A DNA stretch of 64,000 nucleotides from assembly GCA_943704495.1 (NCBI GenBank), contig CALSCR010003217.1, positions 1 through 64,000 on the forward strand. Reading direction: 5' to 3'. The stretch comes from Pigoraptor chileana. Its lineage: Eukaryota > Opisthokonta > Filasterea. The position numbers and the translations under genes were made by a program. Under the pieces are notes generated by a model. It was not told the DNA's origin and ran no database searches. It worked only from the letters and a program-made list of their open reading frames with translations. Of this stretch, positions 20,873 through 31,852 are shown piece after piece. Each line of letters opens with the position of its first letter. Within the stretch, counting starts at the first letter, position 1.

Positions 20873-23800
20873 TCACTGAGTCTTGTCGTTAGGGCTATAG
20901 CTGGGGCTCGTCGGACTGTAGCTGGGGCTCGTCGGACTGTAGCTGGGGCTTGTCGGACTGTAGCTGGGGCTCGTTGGACTGTAGCTGGGGCTCGTCGGAC
21001 TGTAGCTTGGGCTCGTCGGACTGTAGCTGGGACTCGTCGGACTGTAGCTTGGGCTCGTCGGACTGTAGCTTGGGCTCGTCGGACTGTAGCTTGGGCTCGT
21101 CGGACTGTAGCTTGGACTCGTCGGACTGTAGCTCGGGCTCGTCGGACTGTAGCTCGGGCTCGTCGGACTGTAGCTTGGGCTCGTCGGACTGTAGCTTGGG
21201 CTCGTCGGACTGTAACTGGGGCTCGTCGGACTGTAGCCAGGACTACGCGCCGCACCAGGCGAATTTGCGGCGTAGGGACTCGGGCTTGCGGGGCTCCAAG
21301 AATTGAAAGGGCTGCTACCGTCCGACATGGGCGAGAAAGCCGCCATTTGACCGGGGGTCTGCGCAGGGCTCCACGAACTGTGCATTGGCGTCTGGCCAGA
21401 AAATGGGGTTTTGGCAGGGGACATATCGCCCTTGGGACTCTCGGCGTACAGCATTGCATCCATCGGTGCCACTGCATTTGCAAGCGGATTATCAATAGCA
21501 TGCTCCAGCATCTCTTCATCGATATGCAGCTCAAAATCGCCCGTCCCAAGGTGAGCCAGCTGACCAAGCATGATATTTTCGGTGACGCCCTTAAGCCAGT
21601 CCGTCTCGGCAAATGTAGCCGCCTCGAGAAGAACATCAACCGTCTCCTCAAATGAGCAGCGCATGAGTGGGCCGGTGTCCATTCGATTGATGCCATGGCG
21701 CGTGATGGGCATCAGCGACCCGCGGAATGTCATCACATCGCAGAGGAGAGCGAGATGGCGGTAGTTGATGTAGATGCCGTACGTGTTGTAAACGGCGTGC
21801 ATTTCCTTGAGTAGCGCGACACGAACCGCCTCAACACCCAGAGTCTGCAAAATCTCAACAACATCGTTTGAGGTCGTGCGACGAGCATCGACCTTATCCT
21901 GGCTCATAGCGTGAAGGAGATTACTGCCGTCCGTCTCGAGAACGAACTCCTTCTTCATTTCGGTTCCGCCGTCCGGCAAAAATCGACGTGCCTTCTTCTC
22001 CGCAATGTACACGCGAGTGATATCTTCAACACCAGCAAGCGGAAGATTGTTGAGCAGATTGCTTTCCAGCTTCCTCAACACTAGATCGTCTTCAGAGTCT
22101 GCATCAACGAGGCCGCCATCGCCTTTGTTACCGTTATTCGTAATACGGATACGCAGGACAAGCTTTTCGCTGTTGTCGTCGTTGAAGATGCAGTCTAGAT
22201 CGCCCTCAAACACTTTGATAATCTCCGACGCGACACGCTCGTTAGTCATGCGCTTATCCGTCATCGCCTTTCGGTCGAGCTCAATACGCAGCACCCACGG
22301 CGACAATTTGTTCAACTTCTCACCCAAGGGATCTTCAACCTCATAGTAGTCGCGAACGAACTCAATATCCTCCTCCACAAGCGTCTCGGACACTTTCGGC
22401 TCATAGTGGATCTCCGTGCGAGTCGTCAGCTTCCGCAGTACCGTGTACTCGAGAGCACACGCGACGTCCTTTGCGCGCTCCTTGTTCTGTGCGACGTCCT
22501 CAAGGAGATGCACCAGCAGAGACGGCGTCCTCGGTTGCTTTGAGACGTTGATGAGCTCCTTCAGCCGAGGGACACCCAGAGTCACGTTCTTGGCCGATAC
22601 ACCCGCAAAGTGGAACGTATTGAGAGTCATCTGCGTCGCGGGCTCTCCAAGCGACTGCGCAGCGAGTGCGCCGACCATCTCAGTGGGATGCACCATAGCC
22701 ATTGCAAACCGATTCTCAATTTCGCCGAGAAGCCACTTAAAAGCGGCCGAATTGAGACGGTGCTCCGCGACAACAAAGCGGGAGGCCAAGTTCGCGCGGA
22801 GGAAGATCTTGACAAGACGCGTCGCATTCTCCTGCGCCTCACTGCTTATCGCATCGGTACCACCGACGACGGTGAGCCGATCAAGGAGAAGACCCACTTG
22901 TCCAACGACGTCGACGGGACTGAGATCCGTCGCGTCGCGCTTGCTCAGGCGGAACATCTTTTGAGCGTTCCACACCAAACGACTCATATCGAACGGCATC
23001 GTCCATTTGAACAAGCCTTCACCCGTCGGGAAAATTTCCCGAACCGTTCGTCTGTCTTCTTGCAATTGGTGGAACTCACGCTCCAAAATGGCAGCAGAGT
23101 TGGGATTCTCCAGCAAATTATCCGCGGCCTGCGGCTGCAGCTTCGAAACGAGATCGCGACGGTCGATGTCAAATCGGTACTGCCTGTCGAAAGTCGCATT
23201 GTCGATCATCAGCGTTGGCAGTTTTTCAAACTCAAGATGAGCGCCGTCGAAACCGTCCTCGCCATATAGAAACTGGATCACATATCCCAGTGAGTTTCGC
23301 ACTGTGCCGTCGTACTTGACCATCACGTCTTCCATCGCCTTCACGAGTCGACGTTGGAGGTACCCAGTTTCACTCGTCTTCACGGCCGTATCAATCAAGC
23401 CCTCGCGCCCTCCCATCGCGTGGAAGAAAAACTCGCTGGGTGTCAAACCGCTGAGATACGAGTTTTCGACGAATCCACGACTTTCCGGCCCATAATCGTC
23501 CTTGATAAAATGAGGCAGCGAGCGGAAACGGAAGCCGAAGGGGATACGCTTTCCCTCGACGTTCTGCTGACCGACGCACGCAATCACCTTACACCACACA
23601 ACGACACAAACAGCATGTCAGATTGGAAAACAGCGCACGCAGACAGACAAAAGTAGCGCAAATAAACAGCGTCGCTGCTATACGAACCTGTGATATGTTG
23701 ATGAACGAGCCTTTCGAACCCGCGATGACCATCAGACGCATGCTGTTCGACTCGTCCAGCGAATTCTGCGCTCGCTTACCCGCATCATCACGCGCTTCGT

Positions 23801-26482
23801 TCAAAATGCGATTGACCTCGTTCTCAAACGTCTGTCTCAGGGTATTGCCGGGAGTGGGTTCCAGTTTGCCGTGGATGGCATTGAGGATGACTTGCTTCAC
23901 GTCCTCCTACGTAACACAAATTCGAAGTGTGAGAAACGTGTTAGACCAATGAAACAAATTAGTGTATAACTGAACAAAACAGACTGGCATCACCAAACCA
24001 AACCGGTCGCGCACATTTCACGCACACACACTTAGATACAGACATACCTTTGCCTTGGTAATGAGCGCACTGATCGTTTTACTAGTCTCGACGTCGGCGA
24101 TCGTGTCACGGATGCCAATACTGTGACCTTCCGCCATCAGCCAATTATTGACCAGTCGCTGAATGCTACCGAAAAAATTCCGACAGATCTCGTGCCCGCA
24201 CTCCTTGAATATCACGTGGATGAGTCCACCGTCTGACGCGCCGAGAGTCTTTTTGCACATGATCCCTGAGATGAGCTTCCCGCGCTCTATCAGCACGCGC
24301 GTGTCACCGGCCGTCAAGTGACGAAGAGGAGATTTGTCTTCAGCCTCGTCGTGTGTTGAGTGGAAACGCACAATATTGACTTTGTCGGGGATAATGAGAG
24401 AAATGAGCTGCTTGCCGGTCCACTGCGGTTTCGGTTTCAATATCGCGGCCTGCGGAATCCTGCCGTCCCACTCAGGCAGCCACATCAGCAGGTTCATGAC
24501 GACGTCAAGGTCGACAAACGTACTCCGCTTCGTAAACTTCCGCACTCCCGTCAGCGTGTCCTGGACAATGCCCATGACCGGACGATTCGCCTGGGGAGTC
24601 AAGATCTGTCGCGGGACAGCCATAATCTCCGAAATCTCCGCCCTCGTCTCGAGGGACTGAGGGACGTGCATGTTCATCTCATCTCCGTCGAAATCAGCGT
24701 TATACGGTGAAGTCACACTGTTGGCAATTTACAAAAGAAGTATACAAACGATTAACCATTGACACTCAAGAAGCCAATATGTTCTATTACAAGTGTTAAG
24801 CAGCGATTGCCCAGTCGCATTACCATATACTAACCTCAAATTGAGACGGAATGTCGACCACGGAAGGATGCGAATCCGATGGCCCATCATGGACATCTTG
24901 TGCAGCGACGGTTGGCGATTGAAGATGACGTAGTCCCCATCGATAATGTGGCGCTCCACCTTGTACCCGTACTGGAGATGAATGTCGCTGCCAGGTTTCC
25001 GGCTATACTGGAGATTCAAACGCAGCCCATCGTCACGGATGATCGCGAGGGCGCCGGGATGCTCAAGCGGACCCCGCCGGACCAATTCTTGCATCCTGTG
25101 GAAACCCAAGCATAATGACAATGAAAATCATTATTATTGTCCGAGCAGAAACCACACTGTGACAGTGAAATCATGAAAACAGCACAACGAGTCCCACCTC
25201 TCGATATTGTACGGCGTGACAATCTCAGGAAATGTCATGTTCAACGCTATCGACCGTGGAACGCCAAGCTCGTCGAGGCTGAGATTCGGATCTGCCGTGA
25301 TAACTGTGCGCGCGCTGAAATCAACACGTTTTCCCATGAGGTTCCCACGAATACGGCCCTCCTTTCCCTTCATGCGCTGACTAATGGACTTGAGCGGGCG
25401 TCCCGACTTCTGTGTTGCAGGAGGCTGGCCAGGTATCTCATTATTCACATACGTCGCAACGTGATACTGCAGCAGCTTGTGGAACTCCTCGAGAATGTGA
25501 TCGGGGGCTCCGTTTTGTTGCTGCAGCCGCAGGCTGTTGTTGGCGACGATTATGTCGCTCAGCTTGTGCGTGAGGTCGTCCTGCGCCGCCGACGAGCTGT
25601 CCATCATAACGGCGGGACGGACGGCCATCGGGGGGACGGGGAGAACTGTGACCACCATCCAATCCGGGCGCGAGTAGAGAGGATCGAGACCCAGCGCAAT
25701 GCAATCTTGGTCCGATATGCTCTTAAGGCGGTTGAGTACTTCCTCGGGCTTCAGCGGCCGCTTCCGGTCGTGCGATTCGGGGTCAACGTCCTTCCATTCC
25801 ACCGTCAACGCAAGGCCATCGCGGCGAATTACAGGTTGCTTGCGACCGCACCCGCCGTGGCCCACGCCGTGCAGAGCATCGCCATTTGCCATACTGACAC
25901 CATCAACGTCCGTAGGGGTCGCTTCGCACACTGTCTTCGTGCGGCACAACTCCACCATTTTCGTGAAGCGAAGTGAAGCGCGCTTAATCTTGAGATATTC
26001 GCGAAATTTGGGATCGCGTTGGTCGACAAGAAGCTTCCCACAGTGAAAGCACACACAACGCAGTGTCTTGATAATGGTAGTAAGGAATCCAATGGCATAC
26101 ACAGGGCGCACTAGTTCAATGTGTGCGAAGTGGCCGGGGCATTCGCCACTTGTTCCCGTGCAGCTCTGGCACTTGAACCCTTTATCGATGGTTCCCATGC
26201 GTGGATCACACACTCCCCCCGATTTGGGGTGTCCATTCTCGAACGCCTCACGATATTCGATCTTGCAGACGGACATTTGCTTCTGCGCAAGTGCAACGCC
26301 CGACCACAGGTGAGGCCGGCGAATGATGCACAGCCCGCATGAACACCACACCAGCAAACGATCGCACACGAGCGCCAGCCAGCAACACCCAACCCCCACA
26401 CTGGACGTACCACTTCCTCTGGACTGAAGATGCCGAATTGAATGTGGTGGATGTTTCGTAGGGGAGCCGCCGAGTGCGCCAT
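20873..26482 (-). CDS. POLR2A: RNA polymerase II largest subunit RPB1
   Basis: Catalytic subunit of RNA polymerase II, 1673 residues. Exons 26482-26411, 26282-25198, 25095-24835, 24717-24048, 23906-23688 and 23587-20873. The start [18 protein letters not shown] with SPEEV is the usual N-terminus. The clamp zinc site (CQSC, CPGHF) follows, then the metal-binding [10 protein letters not shown] in the third large block. The bridge-helix and trigger-loop region reads [20 protein letters not shown]. After a Ser/Pro-rich linker come 16 perfect YSPTSPS heptads and the end YSPNDKTQ. The CTD is shorter than in yeast (26) or human (52) and lacks an acidic tip. All phases close. The start codon is 754 bp from that of the divergent PLAA gene. 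Confidence 0.98.
20900..21235 (-). repeat. RPB1 CTD: 16 tandem 21-bp heptad repeats
   Basis: Sixteen consecutive 21-bp units each code YSPTSPS with no amino-acid change. The units differ from one another at only about one to three synonymous positions. A seventeenth unit begins at 20899 and diverges after YSP. The CTD recruits capping, splicing and 3'-end factors according to its phosphorylation. Confidence 0.95.
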
Positions 26483-27236
26483 TTTCCTCGAAAAGACCCA
26501 AGGGGTCGTGGGCGAGGCCCAGACGAGTGTGGCAAATGGGCAGCGGAAACTCTCAGCCCTGTGGCGGCGCAAAAGCAGCTCAAATCATATGTGTGGGATG
26601 GATGGCCGTCAATTTACCACACGACGACCACAATGACGAGCAGCTCCCGCAGGCAATAGTGAAAGTCAAAACGCAGCCGACGGCGCCCAACTAGTGTATA
26701 ATAAAACTAAAACGAGTTGTTAATCAGTTTTCTCTCTGCTGAGGTATACAGCAAAACACAAAACGGATGCCGATGATATCGAGAGGTAGGTGCGTGAAAG
26801 ACAGTATGTTGCCTGCGGAAGCAGCCACAGTGCATGTCTGTCTTGTCTGTCGGAGGGATACTTGAGCGCGCGTCGCATCTGCAGGATGGATGTGTCTGCC
26901 AAAGGGACGGGGATGATGGGATGCATCCGTCATCCTCTGTTGTTCTGTGGGCAGCTGGTGTTTCTCTCTCTCTCAGTCTTTCGCATCAGCATACGGGGTG
27001 TTGCAGACGGGGAAAAACGGTTGGCGCCATCAAAATGTCAGCTGATCGTCTGCCGAGATCTCGCAAATGCTCACAGCAGTAACACCCGGAACAGTCCTTC
27101 CGGCTCTCCAGTCAGCACTTTTTTACTTCAGCGAAAATGCAGCACGCAGAATAGCGAAAAGAGAATTAGTCGCGTTTTAAGAGGAAACATTCGTAGAGTT
27201 CCTGTCGAAAAGACGAGCGATCGTTTGCTTGCAGCC
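26483..27236. other. Divergent intergenic region, RPB1 / PLAA
   Basis: These 754 bp separate two divergent starts. The PLAA frame stays open from about 26790 without a stop, but that stretch has no similarity I can recognise and homologues begin at the WD40 domain. A CT-rich tract lies near 26963-26980. Confidence 0.5.
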
Positions 27237-30200
27237 ATGTTCAAGCTTTCGGCGACGCTTGCCGGTCACTCCCAGGATGTAAGCAGAAAGCCGCAATTTT
27301 TTGTAAGCATGACCGGAATATGCCTTTAAAGAGCTCGTGGGAAGCAAAACTGATGCATGAAACGTACGCGCCATTCAACGCAATCAACGCAATCACAGGT
27401 GCGTGCTGTTTGCACGACGCCTTGGGGCCACATCCTCACTGGGTCCCGTGATACGACCGCGCGGTTGTGGGCCGCAAACGAGGCGGCGGGTGCCTACGAA
27501 TGCATTGCTGTTCTAACTGGCCACACACACTTTGTTGGCGCTGCGTGCCATGTGCCAGCGCATGGGCCGTTTGAGCATGGTGAGTGGGATGGTGCGTGCG
27601 CTTGCAACCAGTTGAGTCTTACCGTCAACTGCCTCTCTCCCTCGCGTTGTGGAGTCTGTCATTGCCCAGAGCACTGACTTGCATCCTGCATCTTACTCTC
27701 CTGTTACAGGATTGTTGGCCACTGGCGGTCACGACAAACTCGTTATGACCTACAACCTTGACGACCCGACCGTGGTTGTGCACACGCTCGTTGGGCACAC
27801 GGAGCCAGTTTGCGCACTTGCTGCAGCCGACAACGGCGTGCTCATTTCGGGTTCTTGGGATCGGTTGGTAGCACTTGGGCAATGCAACAAGGCAGTGCAA
27901 TAAGTAGTAAGGGCGTAAGGGAGGCTGAATTATTGCTGACCTCGCGGAACCGATTTTTGTGCAATGGCAGCACCGCTCGTGTTTGGGCGGATGGGCACTG
28001 CGTTGCCGTGCTCACAGGACACGAACAGTCGGTATGGGCTGTCCTTGTTATCGAAAACGGACGTTATGTTACTGGTGAGTGTTTCCTTGCTATTCTGGTG
28101 CGTGTGGTAGATCTGTGGATGCGAGTTTATGTGAACATGCGATAGCTTGAATTCCAATGTTGCTTGAATATCCGCACTGCAGGCTCTGCGGACAAGTCCA
28201 TTCGTCTGTGGGAGGGGGTGCAGTGTGTGCGAGTGCTCACTGGGCACGCCGACTGTGTGCGGGGTCTTGCCCTCGTGCCGCACGTGGGCTTTGTGTCCTG
28301 TGGGAATGACAGGCAAGTGAGGGCCTGTTACCACTTTGTCATAACGATTAATACTATTTGTTACGATGCGCTCTGACTGACCGCTCATATGCTTGAATTA
28401 TGCAGTTCTGTGAAACTGTGGTCGGCCACGGGTGATATGCTCGTCGAGTTTAACGGACACTCGTCATTTGTGTACGCGTGTGCGGCAATCTCTTCCACAA
28501 CGTTTTTGTCATCCGGGGAAGACCGCACCGTAAGGATATGGACCGGTAAGTTTATTTCGGTTTGGCATGCGTTTTGCGCCGTATGTGTTGCGGATTCCGT
28601 GGCGCTAACTTGCGGACTATGCTGGCAACCAGCTGACGGACAGTGCAGGCAGGCTATTCACCACCCAGCCACATCGGTGTGGGCAGTGGCAGCCCTTCCC
28701 AACGGCGATTTTGTGTCGGGTACTTCCGATGGGATGGCGCGCGTTTTCTCTGCTACACAGGACCGGCAGGCGGACGCCGATTCCCTCCAGGCAAGTTGTT
28801 GGTGTGTTGCTGGCATTTACAAACCAAATAGATCAGCGCACTTTTATGAGTTTGGTTGTCAGCTAATGTTTCGAAATATACACGCAGGCTTTTGAAGACG
28901 AAGTAGGGAAGTTCAGCGTGCACAGGTATGCCACCATTTTGTTCACTTGTGCTGTGCCGTATGCTTGTATAGAGCGGGATTCGCATGACTTGGACTTGCT
29001 GGCCCAACACTTTGTTTGTTCCACGCGCAATCGTAATTGTTTGACATGCAGCGAATCCGTGGGAAGCATCAACAAAAAAGACTTGCCTGGCGTTGAAGCC
29101 CTGCAATCCCCTGGTACGCTGCCTTTAAATCCTTTTGTTATTTGGATATTATGTGCTGGCAAACGTGGAGTGGCGCAGTTGAGTTGCGAACGCGAAGTTT
29201 AAAATGAAGATATGTCGGTTTGAGGTTTACTGTACTGTTTGAGGCTTAGTGCTGGCACGACCGCCAACTGCTGTCGGTTCTCCACAGGTACTCGCGACCA
29301 GCAGGTGCGAATGATTCGTCAGGGAAGACTTGTCGAGGCCTACCAGGTACACTGCTTGGCCTTGCTTTGCACACACTGTGAGATCCCAGCTAGACCGACT
29401 GACTAATTTTTTTGTGCTCGTGCACCTTGTCACTAATATCCTTGCTTGCAACAGTGGAGCGCGTCAGAGGGGCGTTGGGTGAAGGTTGGCGAGGTGGTTG
29501 ATGCCGTGGGGTCGGGCCGCCAGGTGCTCGAGGGCAAGGAGTACGACCATGTCTTTGATGTTGACCTTGGTGATGGCCTTCCCACCCGAAAGCTCGGTTA
29601 CAACAACACCGGTGGGAGGCGTTGATGTACCCGTGTTCTTTAATTTCTGTTCCTGGAATCTTAAAAGTGTCGCGCATAACAACTATCTGACTTGTTGCAC
29701 TTGATCCAATTACACAGAAAATCCGTGGGTGGTTGCCCAGGATTTTATACACCGGGAGGAACTTCCGCAGCATTTCCTCGACCAAGTGGCAAACTTTATT
29801 GTCACGAATGCCAAACCCGTAATGCTCGAGGCGGTCGATGATACGACACAATCGCAGTTTGCGGACCCATTCACAGGTAGGTTTGGTGCTGCACGTGACT
29901 GACTGTTTGCGCTTGTGGACTACACACACACTAATTTGACGCTTGTTTGTGCAGGCGCTCACAGTTATGTGCCGGGCAGCGGCAGCGCCGCTCCCCGACT
30001 CCCGACTAATGCAAGTGAGTTCCTATTGTGAATTGACTGGGAGTCGGTTTTTGTGGTCGAGTTGTCAAGTTGGCTCAAAGTGACTGGCTGGCTTCTCTAT
30101 TGCCTGGGTTACAGACTCACCGAATGCGCTGTCTTGCTTCATTTTCGATACGGCGAGTGCCGCACTGTTGGGGAAGAAAGTAGCACAGTTCAGCGACTCG

Positions 30201-31672
30201 CTTCGTGGCGACCAACAGGTTTGTGCAGTATTTGTCGAGTTTGTGCGTGGTTTGGATTCATGCGTCCGCTTGTTCGTATCTCACATATAAATTCCCTGAA
30301 ATCTCGTCATTTGCAGCTGTCCGCTGAGGAAATGCGTGCCCTGGAGACTGCGTCACCGCACATTGAAACGGGTGACAAGGCCAGGCGCTTCAACTTCACC
30401 GCACAACACATTGCCCTTGCAGACAAGATGCTGGGATGGCCGGCGGACATGGTTTTTCCTGGTGCGTCCATTGGTTGTCTGCACCTTATGACCATACAAG
30501 GCTTTGATAGGCGATGGCTGCGCAAAATGTTTGCGCATCGCATTTATAGTCCAGGATGTGCCAGCATTTTCAATTGCTTGTCTGTCTGCGCGACCGTCTC
30601 CTCGCAGGCATCGATATTCTTCGTATGATTGTACTGAATCCGAGGCAGGCGAGCCTTGTGGCGACGCCTGCGCGCACGCGTGAAGTGCTCACAGTGTCGC
30701 GGCTTGGCATGGAAGGCTCCCATGATGCAGCGTGCATGCTTGCTCTGAGGTTCTTTGCCAATGCCCTGTCGGTGGAGGCGTCTGCACCCGTTGTCCTTGC
30801 CGTTGCTGGAGAGGTATTGAGGTCATTTCTTGGATGTTTGAAAGCCGCGATTGTATGTGTGCGTGCGTTTGTGCGTGCGCTTGCGTCTAATCCCACATCG
30901 CTCGCGCGGATTCGTATTGCACAGGTCATCTCGAGACTTCACAAGAGTGGCAATGTGGCAACCAAGAACACCCGCGTTGCCACAGCATCGTTTCTTGCCA
31001 AGTAAGTTGTCGTTCCCTGTTCGTTGGCGGGGTGTTTCATCGTGGAATCGGATCTCGCACTAAATGAGTTTTAATCTCACGTGCTCTTGCCGCACAGCCT
31101 CTTTATTCGGGGAGGGACTTCGGCGGGGGCGTGGCAACAAGGCGCATTGGCACTGCTTTTGCAGGTACTCAATTGTTTCAATGGTATTTGGTGTTGTGGC
31201 ATTATGGCATGCTCTGTGATAATCGTGCTGTGTGTCGCAATAGGCAGTTAACGCAGTGCTCATACCCGCGCGTTCTGAGCAGGGATTTGCCACGGAGACA
31301 GAGCCGGATGTCCTTCTGCGGACACTCTGTGGTCTGACCGCCTTGGTGAGTGTGTTGCTGTGTGTTTTCCGTGTTCTTTTTCACTGTGCTGGTTAGTGAC
31401 CGCCTGTGGTATGGGCCACTGGAAGTAAAATCAACGAGGCAGCCCATCCACAGTGATCCGAGTGGAACGAGCATCACATTGGACGCTGATTCTGGTCAAC
31501 CTGATCATCCACCCGCTCACAGGTCTCCAAGCAGAGGTCACGTGCATCCGACATTGCCGCCAGTGGCGCTCTGCCGCACATACAGCGATTGCTGGACAGC
31601 CCATCTGACCCGGTGCGCAAGATGGCTGCGCAGTTGGGCGAGCTCCTGCTTGCTGCTGGGAAGCACGCTTGA
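27237..31672 (+). CDS. PLAA: PLAA/Doa1/Ufd3: WD40-PFU-PUL ubiquitin and p97 cofactor
   Basis: Ubiquitin-binding p97/Cdc48 cofactor for ubiquitin homeostasis and organelle quality control. Twenty exons give 764 residues: 27237-27278, 27399-27579, 27710-27863, 27971-28074, 28183-28312, 28406-28545, 28633-28790, 28888-28925, 29052-29113, 29288-29346, 29455-29611, 29718-29876, 29955-30014, 30115-30218, 30317-30461, 30608-30813, 30925-31001, 31098-31164, 31244-31345, 31523-31672. A seven-bladed WD40 propeller fills about 1-303. The PFU domain spans about 345-460 (GEVVDAVGSGRQVLEGKEYD, ENPWVVAQDFI). The PUL armadillo domain covers the last 270 residues, ending PVRKMAAQLGELLLAAGKHA. Introns 5 and 7 start with GC. 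The start chosen is the ATG directly before the first blade. Confidence 0.95.
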
Positions 31673-31852
31673 GCTGAGGCGCAACAGGCAGCCTGCAGGC
31701 AATGTGGCACATACGTGCTTTGGCCTACTGTCACTCACGTGCTCTGATTAAACGAAACACGGACGAACAATAGACGACCATAGCAGTGGCAATGACAACC
31801 ACTCTCTAAAAGACAATAAATTGGTGCTGTGCCTGTAAATTATCGTATATTA

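Noticed and set aside
20900-21235. Regular direct repeats considered as a satellite or CRISPR-like array
   Set aside because: Units are contiguous 21-mers without spacers and code RPB1 heptads.
20950-21306. Antisense SDCSWGS repeat frame across the CTD
   Set aside because: It is the complement of the YSPTSPS repeats, not a gene.
27710-31672. A cluster of p97 cofactors (PLAA with the UBXN7-like gene)
   Set aside because: The two genes are about 17 kb apart with unrelated genes between them. Nothing suggests co-regulation.
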